A DNA stretch of 5,236 nucleotides from positions 1-5,236 of the forward strand of contig JAFAEA010000315.1 of NCBI GenBank assembly GCA_023424355.1, read 5' to 3'. Position 1 is the first letter of the stretch. Every line of letters begins with the position of its first letter. The translations under genes and the position numbers were made by a program. The notes under the pieces were generated by a model. It was not told the origin of the DNA, did not search any database, and worked only from the letters and a program-made list of their open reading frames with translations. The stretch comes from Chloroflexota bacterium (GTDB lineage: Bacteria; Chloroflexota; Chloroflexia; Thermomicrobiales; UBA6265). This document shows positions 1 through 5,236 of the stretch, in pieces.

Positions 1-680
1 CCTTCACGATTCAGTAGCACGCTGGCCGGGAAGAACGCCACGAATGCAACCGGCAACACAAACGTCAATGCCCACCGCAATGCCTGCGGGAAGATGACAT
101 TCGGATAGTTGCCGTACACATTGAAGATCTCGTTGACCGTGGTGCGAATCGGAAGGGTTTGCAGGAATCGGAATCCGAGTGAGCCCAGCGTTACCTGCAC
201 CGCGCCTTCCACCAGACCACCACCGATCACTGCCAGAATCAGATACACCACCGCCACCGGACTCCAATCCACATTGGCCGATGTGCTGGCCGCGATGAGA
301 AGAATGCTGCCCCCCAACAGATCGCCAAAGGCATTGATTCGCAGCTTGCGGGTGAAGAGTTGGATCAACGGAGGCATTGGTCGCACCAGATAACGATCAA
401 ACTCGCCTGTGATGAGCACACGATCGAACTCGAACATCTGGCTGAAACAGGCATAGAACACACCGTGACTGGTCATGCGCATGCCGTACAGGAAGGTGAG
501 TTCCGCGAACCCCCACCCACCGATTTGACCGAATCTGGCCGCGATGATCCAGACCACCACGAACCCGGTGATCTGGAAAAGGATGCCGCCAACGATACTG
601 CTCACGGCGTTGGCGCGGTATTGGAGTTCCGAGCGGATAGAGGCGCTGGCGAGAGTGCCGAGCAAGGACAATCGTTGCAT
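1..680 (-). CDS. ABC-2 type transporter permease B (COG3694-like), C-terminus cut by window edge
   Basis: This is an integral membrane subunit of an ABC-2 type transporter, expected to pair with permease A (682-1488) to form the membrane channel driven by the ATPase. The frame is open from an ATG at 680-678 to the left edge: 226 codons plus two bases, with no stop. Hydrophobic segments lie near residues 26-47, 60-80 (weak), 119-133, 140-165 and 200-223. The cytoplasmic stretch around residues 86-103 (FDRVLITGEFDRYLVRPMPP) matches the conserved 'G.fd..L.RP' region of this permease family (Pfam ABC2_membrane_6, formerly DUF990). The late segment ALRWALTFVLPVAFVAFFPA (200-219) is a family hallmark. 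Full members are about 260-270 residues, so some 35-45 are probably missing. The start is fixed by GGAGG at 690-686, five bases before the ATG and inside the last codons of permease A, which suggests translational coupling. The substrate is unknown. Confidence 0.9.
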   Translation of the reverse strand, partial: MQRLSLLGTLASASIRSELQYRANAVSSIVGGILFQITGFVVVWIIAARFGQIGGWGFAELTFLYGMRMTSHGVFYACFSQMFEFDRVLITGEFDRYLVRPMPPLIQLFTRKLRINAFGDLLGGSILLIAASTSANVDWSPVAVVYLILAVIGGGLVEGAVQVTLGSLGFRFLQTLPIRTTVNEIFNVYGNYPNVIFPQALRWALTFVLPVAFVAFFPASVLLNRE

Positions 681-681
681 C

Positions 682-1488
682 TCAGCCTCCCTGAATCACG
701 GTGCGATGCAGGGCGCGACCCCAGACAAACCGGATCACACCAATCAACACCACGGCCCAGAAAAGCTGCAGCAAGAGCGCGGTGGCGACATTCCCTGTGG
801 CGGGAATGCCGATATAGATGCTCACCGGCACATACACAATGCTCTGGAATGGCAGGAGCTGGATGAACTGTCGCAACAGATCCGGCATGAACCAAAGCGG
901 TACCAGGGCACCCGTAGCGAAACCGCCAACGAGGTTGTAGACCATCATGAAGCCGGTCATTTCCAGGGTCCAGAAGGCAACGAGACCGATGATCATCGCG
1001 AGCTCCACCGCGATCAACCAGGCAATGAGGAAGCTCACCAGATACCCCACTCCGGCTTGCCAGTTGGCGGGACCGGAGAGTTCGCCTAGTATCGCCGCCA
1101 CTGGCAGGGCCGCGATCAGCATCGGCAGCATGCCGAGCAGATCTCCGGCGGCACCGGCAACCAGCTGGCTCGGGTAGCTGACCGGTCTCGTGAGATCGAA
1201 GCCGATCTGCCCTTCGCGCACCCGGGCGACGATATCCTGGCCGATTTCCGGCCGCAGATACCACGCCTGCAGATTCGCGATGGAGAGGTACACCAGCATC
1301 GTTTTCAGCGGGATACCATCGACTTCTTCGCGGCCGGCATAGGCGCTACTCCACACCACGGTGAGGAGGTAGATCGTGACCGCCGCCAGCAGGATTCCCA
1401 TGATCACGCTAAAGCGATACATGAACTGAAAGCGAATATTGGCGCGAATTAGCTCTTTCCAGGCAGGAAGATTGGCGGTGAACGTCAT
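682..1488 (-). CDS. ABC-2 type transporter permease A (COG4587-like)
   Basis: This 268-residue polytopic membrane protein is the second, non-identical permease of the same transporter. Predicted membrane spans by eye are about 25-47, 62-79 (weak), 112-135, 145-171, 178-200 and 233-254, giving the six-span ABC-2 topology. The cytoplasmic stretch VREGQIGFDLTRPVSYPSQL (90-109) is the counterpart of the 'G...fdL.RP' motif in permease B, so the two are distant homologues likely to form a heterodimer. The length is normal for the ABC2_membrane_6/DUF990 family. The ATG at 1488-1486 overlaps the TGA of the ATPase (1487-1485) in the classic ATGA arrangement, and GGAAG at 1500-1496 lies a suitable distance upstream. 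The TGA at 684-682 is one base from the ATG of permease B. Family assignment is secure; the exported or imported substrate cannot be read from the sequence. Confidence 0.93.
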   Translation of the reverse strand: MTFTANLPAWKELIRANIRFQFMYRFSVIMGILLAAVTIYLLTVVWSSAYAGREEVDGIPLKTMLVYLSIANLQAWYLRPEIGQDIVARVREGQIGFDLTRPVSYPSQLVAGAAGDLLGMLPMLIAALPVAAILGELSGPANWQAGVGYLVSFLIAWLIAVELAMIIGLVAFWTLEMTGFMMVYNLVGGFATGALVPLWFMPDLLRQFIQLLPFQSIVYVPVSIYIGIPATGNVATALLLQLFWAVVLIGVIRFVWGRALHRTVIQGG

Positions 1489-2486
1489 CGCCGCACTTCC
1501 CCACTCTGCACGATCTCCCGCACCACATTCTCGAGTGCGGGTTCGACGATGGAGATGTCCGTCACGGCAAAGCGATCGATGACAGCTGCGATCAGATCCG
1601 CGACAGCAATCGCGGCAGGATCGAACTGGATTACCAGCCGCGACTCCTGCTGATCAACATGCATCACACCGGCGATATCATCCAGCGATCCGGTTTTGCC
1701 ATCCGGCGCCAGCGTAATGTGCAGATCCCGATACGGTGCGTAGCGATGCTTGAGTTCGGCGACGGGTCCATCAAACAGCACCCGCCCCTTATCAATGAAG
1801 ATGATGCGTTTGGTGAGGCGCTCCACATCGGCGAGATCGTGGGTAGTGAGCATGATGGTGGTGCCGGATTCGCGATTCACCTGTTCGATGAAACTTCGCA
1901 TGCGCTCCTTGGCCACCACATCGAGCCCGATGGTCGGTTCATCCAAATAGAGGATTTTGGGCTCGTAGAGCATGGCCGCGGTGAGATCACCACGCATGCG
2001 CTGGCCCAGGCTGAGCTGACGCACAGGAGTATCGAGAAAAGGTTGGAGATCGAGTAGTTCGTTGAGCCTGGCGAGATTGCGCTCGTATTTGTCCGTATCC
2101 ATGCGATACAGCTTGCCGATGATGCGGAGCGAATCGATGAGCGGCAGATCCCACCAGAGCTGGGTTCGTTGGCCAAACACCACACCGATATTGAGCGCGT
2201 TTTCCTCCCGATTCTGCCATGGCACCAAACCGTTCACCCGCAGTTCACCAGAAGTCGGCATCAGGATTCCGCTCAGCATCTTGATGGTGGTGCTTTTGCC
2301 GGCACCATTGGCACCGAGGTAGCCCACCACCTCGCCGGCATCGATAGAGAACGAAACATCCTCCACGGCGCGCACGATATCCGCCTCGCGGGAAAAGAAG
2401 GTTCGGATACCGCCAAACGGACCGTGCACCTGCTTTGGCCGGCTGAACTCTCGTGCTATGTTCGAAACCTCAATGATCGGTGCCAT
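1485..2486 (-). CDS. ABC transporter ATP-binding protein (COG4586-like, NatA/DrrA-type)
   Basis: This cytoplasmic ATPase powers the ABC-2 transporter formed with the two permeases downstream. Counting from the ATG at 2486 (333 residues), all nucleotide-binding motifs are present: Walker A GANGAGKST (58-66), Q-loop Gln106 in VFGQRTQLWWDLP, signature LSLGQ (158-162), Walker B ILYLDE (178-183), D-loop GLD (187-189) and H-loop His216 in TTHD. The FGQ..QLWWDLP and LSLGQRMR strings, plus an insert of about 15 residues before the AVEDVSF strand, are typical of COG4586 rather than of generic NatA. Residues from about 255 form a C-terminal extension of unknown role. In-frame ATGs also exist at 2510 and 2501. 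I chose 2486 because GGAGAGGA (2499-2492) sits six bases upstream, whereas 2510 has no Shine-Dalgarno and overlaps a candidate -10 box. It is first in the operon and overlaps permease A by 4 bases. The substrate is unknown. Confidence 0.95.
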   Translation of the reverse strand: MAPIIEVSNIAREFSRPKQVHGPFGGIRTFFSREADIVRAVEDVSFSIDAGEVVGYLGANGAGKSTTIKMLSGILMPTSGELRVNGLVPWQNREENALNIGVVFGQRTQLWWDLPLIDSLRIIGKLYRMDTDKYERNLARLNELLDLQPFLDTPVRQLSLGQRMRGDLTAAMLYEPKILYLDEPTIGLDVVAKERMRSFIEQVNRESGTTIMLTTHDLADVERLTKRIIFIDKGRVLFDGPVAELKHRYAPYRDLHITLAPDGKTGSLDDIAGVMHVDQQESRLVIQFDPAAIAVADLIAAVIDRFAVTDISIVEPALENVVREIVQSGEVRR

Positions 2487-2491
2487 GCTTG

Positions 2492-2499
2492 TCCTCTCC
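2492..2499 (-). promoter_or_regulatory. Ribosome binding site deciding the ABC ATPase start
   Basis: On the minus strand GGAGAGGA lies here, with its GAGG core six bases from the ATG at 2486-2484. The two upstream in-frame ATGs (2510 and 2501) have no purine-rich tract at a useful distance. This supports a 333-residue product rather than 341 residues. Confidence 0.6.
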
Positions 2500-2508
2500 A
2501 TCTGAGGC

Positions 2509-2517
2509 ATTACACCA
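2509..2517 (-). promoter_or_regulatory. Candidate extended -10 promoter of the ABC operon
   Basis: Read on the minus strand this is TGG-TGTAAT: a TGn extension directly followed by a 5/6 match to TATAAT. No good -35 hexamer stands 16-19 bases upstream, as is common for extended -10 promoters. Transcription would begin near 2500-2503, leaving a leader of about 15 bases with the GGAGAGGA ribosome site before the ATG at 2486. The assignment uses the general sigma-70 consensus, and the host's own promoter preferences are unknown. Confidence 0.35.
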
Positions 2518-2523
2518 CAGGTT

Positions 2524-2557
2524 TAACCGAATGGCGTACAATGTGCCGCTAACCGAA
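2524..2557. repeat. Exact 8-bp direct repeat TAACCGAA in the divergent promoter region
   Basis: TAACCGAA occurs at 2524-2531 and again at 2550-2557, 26 bp apart start to start (about 2.5 helical turns), on either side of the candidate rightward -10 box. The left copy is also part of the short dyad GGTT-T-AACC (2520-2528). The arrangement could be paired half-sites for a regulator controlling both divergent promoters, but a repeat this short can arise by chance, and no regulator gene is visible in the window. Confidence 0.3.
2537..2542 (+). promoter_or_regulatory. Candidate -10 box for the grpB-like gene and rightward genes
   Basis: TACAAT is a 5/6 match to TATAAT, 41 bases before the ATG at 2584, which would give a 5' leader of about 35 bases. 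No convincing -35 hexamer is present at 16-18 bases upstream, so this is a weak or regulated promoter candidate only. It lies inside the partial inverted sequence GGCGTACAATGTGCC (outer bases GGC/GCC) and between two copies of TAACCGAA. Confidence 0.3.
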
Positions 2558-2583
2558 ATCCAAACCGTGCGGGAGTCAGCACC

Positions 2584-3168
2584 ATGCCAGAGTTCGATCC
2601 GTTTTCTCCGAACGCCGACAGATCCATCCCGGTGAACACCCCAACCCCAGTTGAAGGGCAGGTCGTGCTGGTGCCATACGATCCGCAATGGCCTGCGATG
2701 TTCGCATCCGAAGCCGGAATTATTCATCAGGCACTCGGTAAGCGAGCCCTGCTGGTAGAACACATGGGTTCCACCGCCGTGCCGGGACTCATCGCCAAGC
2801 CGTGCATCGATATCCTGCTGGCCGTCGCCGATTCGGCCGATGAAGATGCCTACCTTCCCGAGCTCGATGCGGCCGGATTCGTATTGCGGATTCGGCAACC
2901 AGATTGGAACGAGCATCGGGTGTTCAAGAGCGAACGCATCAATGTGAATCTGCATGTCTGGTCGATCGATTCTCCAGAGGTGGATCGGCATCTCAGGTTC
3001 CGGGATTGGTTGCGAACCCATCCGGAAGATCGCGATCTGTACGCTGCCGCCAAACGCCAGATTGCGGCCGGGCACCATTCCACAATGCCCGAATACGCGG
3101 AGGCAAAGAACGACATGGTGCGCGAGATACAGTCGCGAATCGACCAACATTTCGACACATCCTCTTAA
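2584..3168 (+). CDS. GrpB/UPF0157 family protein (nucleotidyltransferase fold)
   Basis: This 194-residue cytoplasmic protein belongs to the GrpB family (Pfam GrpB, PF04229), which has a predicted nucleotidyltransferase-like fold. It is not the heat-shock factor GrpE, and its biochemical role is largely unproven. The family core begins near residue 23 with the VPYDPQWPAMF stretch. The hallmark HMGSTAVPGL (60-69) carries the Gly-Ser pair and is followed by AKPCIDI (71-77) with Asp76. Further conserved blocks are HRVF (111-114), NLHVW (122-126), HLRFRDWLR (136-144) and YAAAKR (153-158). The first 22 residues are a Pro/Thr-rich extension before the usual start of the family. ATG 2584 is supported by GGGAG at 2571-2575 with an 8-base spacer, and no better internal start is seen. 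It is divergent from the ABC operon and 63 bases upstream of the secreted hydrolase, with no obvious terminator between them, so co-transcription is possible. Confidence 0.92.
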   Translation: MPEFDPFSPNADRSIPVNTPTPVEGQVVLVPYDPQWPAMFASEAGIIHQALGKRALLVEHMGSTAVPGLIAKPCIDILLAVADSADEDAYLPELDAAGFVLRIRQPDWNEHRVFKSERINVNLHVWSIDSPEVDRHLRFRDWLRTHPEDRDLYAAAKRQIAAGHHSTMPEYAEAKNDMVREIQSRIDQHFDTSS

Positions 3169-3220
3169 CGCAAGGCGAGAATTCGTGGGGTAGCATTGGC
3201 GGAGAAGAACTCGTTGACCG

Positions 3221-3226
3221 AAAGGA
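3221..3226 (+). promoter_or_regulatory. Ribosome binding site deciding the hydrolase start
   Basis: AAAGGA lies five bases before the ATG at 3232. The frame can be extended to a TTG at 3196, but that would put a charged stretch of 12 residues in front of an otherwise normal signal peptide and has a poorer ribosome site. The ATG at 3232 is therefore preferred. Confidence 0.6.
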
Positions 3227-3231
3227 TCCTC

Positions 3232-4833
3232 ATGTTTTCCCGCTCAAATCTCATGATTCCCAGATTCCTGGTGTTCATGTTGACGCTCGGAATGGTGGCC
3301 TCGCCGATCGCCACTGCCGTGGCGCAGACTCCTGATGCTTCACCAGTCGCTTCGCCGGTGGCGTTCACCGACCCTGTATTCGAAGAATCCGAGTGCATGT
3401 ACTACTTGCCTCATGGCCTCACAGAGGAAGACGTGGTGTGTGGTTGGGTCACAGCGCCCATGTATCCGGATCAGGATCGACCAGAGACCGTGACACTGCC
3501 GATCATTCGCATTCTTGCTCACACCGATACACCGGCCGCCGAGCCACTGATGATTCTGCTGGGTGGCCCCGGCCAGAACATGAGCGCCGTGCTGCCGCTA
3601 TTCGGTGACGATGTACCCGAAGTCTCCTGGAACTACATGCTGGAGCGTCAGGATGTGATCCTGTTTGATCAGCGCGGTATGGGCTTCTCCACTCCGTCAC
3701 TGGCATGCCCGTTCGAGCAGATTGGGGCTGATCCAGCGGAAAACACCAACCTCGGCTTTGCCCTGATTCAGTGCGGCGGTGAACTGAAAAATGCCGGAGT
3801 TGATCCGGTGGCCTTCACCACCGAATACAATGCTGCCGATATCGAATCCATCCGCGTGGCCATGGGATACGACCAGGTCGATCTCTACGGCATCAGCTAC
3901 GGATCCAAGCTGGCCCTGAGCGCCATCCGCGACTATCCGGATTCAATTCGTTCCACCATCATCGCCTCGCCATTGCCCTTGGAAGTGAATCCGTTTGCGG
4001 GTCAAACCATCGGTTTCGACCAGGCTCTCAAGGAAGTTTGGGACGCATGTGCAGCCGATGCCGAGTGTGCAGCCGCCAATCCTGATCCCGCGGGTGACCT
4101 CACCAAGGCTCTGGAACTACTGAAAAAAGAACCGATACAACTGGAAATCACCGATCCGGTATCCGGCCAATCCATGACGCTCCCAATCGATAACATCCAG
4201 TTCATGCAAATCGTTTACCTGGGTGTGTTTGTTGGTCCGCTCGTGCCGATTGTGCCGTACCTGGTGACCTCGGTCGCTCAAGGCGATGACTCCGTCCTGC
4301 AGATGGTGGGTCCGTATCTCGCTGCCGGTGGTGGCCTGAGTATGGGTGCAACCTTCACCTACTTCTGCCAGGATGAAGTGCCGTTCAGCCAGAAATCCGC
4401 AACAGATGCGGAGCTTGCAGACGCCGGTCTCGCTCCGTACATGACCGATGGCAGCTGGATAAGTCTGGGCGATCAGGCCTACTCTCTCTGCCGCATGTGG
4501 CTCTTCCCACCGGCCGATGAGATTGAAGCTGAGGCCGTGGTGAGCGACGAACCGATTCTGATTCTCACCGGTCGGTTCGATCCCATCACTCCTCCGAGTT
4601 ACGGTGAACTGGTGCTGGGCAACTTCCCGAATGGACAACTGGTGATGTTCGAAAATCAGGGTCACGATCCGGCATCGGCCCCGGCGGCCTGCTCTGGTCC
4701 GATGATCATGGCCTTCCTGAATGATCCGACAGCGGAAATCGATGGTTCGTGTGCAGCCGAGCCGGTGGACTTCAGTGTCCCAGATCCCGGTGCAACTCCG
4801 GTTGCCTCTCCAGTGGCGGAGCCGATTGGTTAG
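3232..4833 (+). CDS. Secreted alpha/beta-hydrolase, tripeptidyl-aminopeptidase-like (S33 family)
   Basis: A 533-residue exported hydrolase, most likely a peptidase removing N-terminal residues from peptides outside the membrane; the substrate is inferred from family only. Numbering is from ATG 3232. Residues 1-31 form a Sec-type signal peptide: basic MFSRSNLMIPR, a hydrophobic core, and AVA before Gln32 as the likely signal peptidase I site. LLGGPGQN (109-116) is the oxyanion loop, and DVILFDQRGMGFS (141-153) is typical of the S33/TAP group. GISYG (220-224) gives nucleophile Ser222. Asp450 in GRFDPITP and His478 in NQGHDP complete the triad. The C-terminal part resembles the TAP-like domain. 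Ten cysteines (55, 70, 159, 181, 273, 279, 379, 420, 487, 507) fit up to five disulfides, in keeping with export. Low-complexity Ala-Ser-Pro-Val tails lie at 36-44 and 521-529. There is no lipobox and no LPxTG. The stop overlaps the next gene's GTG by one base. An esterase role is the alternative. Confidence 0.9.
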   Translation: MFSRSNLMIPRFLVFMLTLGMVASPIATAVAQTPDASPVASPVAFTDPVFEESECMYYLPHGLTEEDVVCGWVTAPMYPDQDRPETVTLPIIRILAHTDTPAAEPLMILLGGPGQNMSAVLPLFGDDVPEVSWNYMLERQDVILFDQRGMGFSTPSLACPFEQIGADPAENTNLGFALIQCGGELKNAGVDPVAFTTEYNAADIESIRVAMGYDQVDLYGISYGSKLALSAIRDYPDSIRSTIIASPLPLEVNPFAGQTIGFDQALKEVWDACAADAECAAANPDPAGDLTKALELLKKEPIQLEITDPVSGQSMTLPIDNIQFMQIVYLGVFVGPLVPIVPYLVTSVAQGDDSVLQMVGPYLAAGGGLSMGATFTYFCQDEVPFSQKSATDAELADAGLAPYMTDGSWISLGDQAYSLCRMWLFPPADEIEAEAVVSDEPILILTGRFDPITPPSYGELVLGNFPNGQLVMFENQGHDPASAPAACSGPMIMAFLNDPTAEIDGSCAAEPVDFSVPDPGATPVASPVAEPIG

Positions 4834-5236
4834 TGCGCAAGCTGGGGAATATCGTACGGCTGCAAGTGCAGCTGGATTCGATAAAGAGTGGCAAGAAGCC
4901 AAACGAACGCTACACACCGGAGCCGAATCTCACCTCGGTTCCGGTGCTGCGGCTGAACAGCGATGGTGTGCATGGCGTATCTGCCACAGGCGATCTGCTG
5001 GCCGATGTGCACAACCGCACCCATCCGCACAGCAAGTTCCGGGGCGATAACGGGGTGTCGGTGTTGTTCACTGGTCACTATGCTTCCATGCGGAACAGGT
5101 TTGGTGAGCATGTGACCGATGGGATCGCTGGCGAGACGATTCTGGTGGAGCACGATGGCACAGTGACCATCGACGATATCAGCGCCGGAATCGTCATTCG
5201 TGGAGGCAACCGCGAGATCACGATTGGTCCGTGGGA
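4833..5236 (+). CDS. MOSC-domain-like protein, C-terminus cut by window edge
   Basis: The frame is open from a GTG at 4833 to the right edge: 134 codons plus two bases, no stop. The product opens with MRKLGNIVRLQVQ, then a 'K.GKKPNERYTPEP' stretch, DVHNRTHPHSKFRG (58-71), VSVLFTGHYASMRNRFGEH (75-93), and DGIAGETILVE (96-106). The last block matches the 'DGiaGENiLve' signature of MOSC domains (molybdenum-cofactor sulfurase C-terminal domain, a beta-barrel). MOSC proteins are thought to carry activated sulfur for metal-sulfur cofactors. Here Thr102 replaces the usual Asn of GEN. The conserved cysteine used as the sulfur carrier would lie beyond the window, so activity cannot be judged. The GTG shares its G with the hydrolase stop (TAGTG), and GGAG at 4818-4821 is 11 bases upstream, a little far. 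Coupled translation with the hydrolase is likely. No upstream in-frame ATG gives a better start. The MOSC call rests on recalled family resemblance. Confidence 0.75.
   Translation, partial: MRKLGNIVRLQVQLDSIKSGKKPNERYTPEPNLTSVPVLRLNSDGVHGVSATGDLLADVHNRTHPHSKFRGDNGVSVLFTGHYASMRNRFGEHVTDGIAGETILVEHDGTVTIDDISAGIVIRGGNREITIGPW

Noticed and set aside
360..1089. Plus-strand open frames of 168 and 181 codons opposite the two permeases
   Set aside because: They are rich in His, Gln, Arg and Glu, without motifs, and antisense to well-supported membrane proteins.
602..1264. Open frame of 220 codons on the minus strand, overlapping permease A in another frame
   Set aside because: The product is Arg-rich and hydrophilic, in conflict with the clear six-span permease in the correct frame, which has coupled start and stop codons.
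2533..2547. Inverted sequence GGCGTACAATGTGCC around the rightward -10 as an operator
   Set aside because: Only the outer bases pair well (4 of 6 per arm), so it is too weak to list as a site of its own.
2470..3150. Open frame of 226 codons on the minus strand, antisense to the grpB-like gene
   Set aside because: It has no ribosome site or domain, its composition is typical of an antisense shadow, and it would span the divergent promoter region and run into the ATPase start.
3169..3231. Possible terminator or promoter between the grpB-like gene and the hydrolase
   Set aside because: I found no GC-rich hairpin followed by a T run. TAGCAT at 3191-3196 is only a fair -10 match with no matching -35, so neither is claimed.
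4117..4917. Long open frame of 266 codons on the minus strand, antisense to the hydrolase and MOSC-like gene
   Set aside because: Its product is rich in Arg, His and Cys with no recognisable domain, and it lies opposite two genes with clear family motifs. It is a shadow of their codon bias.
1..5236. CRISPR array, tRNA or rRNA genes, insertion sequence, phage or defence system
   Set aside because: No regularly spaced repeats, RNA gene hallmarks, transposase, terminal inverted repeats, integrase or known defence domains were seen. The window is almost wholly filled by the six genes described.

Overview
The window is about 5.2 kb of gene-dense bacterial chromosome with moderately high GC by eye. 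It holds six protein-coding genes in two divergent groups, with almost no non-coding sequence. The secreted hydrolase carries Ala-Thr/Ser-Pro-Val tails (TPVASPVA-type) at both ends. From memory, such tails are common in exported proteins of Chloroflexota, especially Thermomicrobia-like lineages, and the MOSC-like protein also resembles versions I associate with that phylum. The taxonomic placement is inference only. No rRNA, marker protein, mobile element, CRISPR array or tRNA is visible.

Left group, minus strand, transcribed from about 2500 toward 1: an ABC-2 type transporter in the order ATPase (1485-2486), permease A (682-1488), permease B (1-680, cut by the window edge). The ATPase and permease A overlap by 4 bases (ATGA). 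Permease A and permease B are one base apart, with a strong Shine-Dalgarno inside the last codons of permease A. This is a tightly coupled operon encoding one complex. The family is the poorly characterised COG4586/COG4587/COG3694 set, whose substrate is unknown.

Centre: a compact intergenic region (2487-2583) separates the divergent groups. It holds a candidate extended -10 for the ABC operon, a candidate -10 for the rightward genes, and an exact 8-bp direct repeat, TAACCGAA, flanking the rightward -10.

Right group, plus strand: a GrpB/UPF0157 nucleotidyltransferase-fold protein (2584-3168), a secreted alpha/beta-hydrolase of the tripeptidyl-aminopeptidase-like S33 group (3232-4833), and the first 134 codons of a MOSC-domain-like protein (4833-5236, cut by the window edge). 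The last starts at a GTG overlapping the hydrolase stop codon (TAGTG). No functional link among these three, or with the transporter, can be read from the sequence. They look like ordinary accessory or housekeeping genes packed together.

I found no convincing evidence of a wholly new system. The points most worth checking are the divergent control region with its direct repeat, the doubly tailed cysteine-rich exported hydrolase, and start-codon corrections for two genes.
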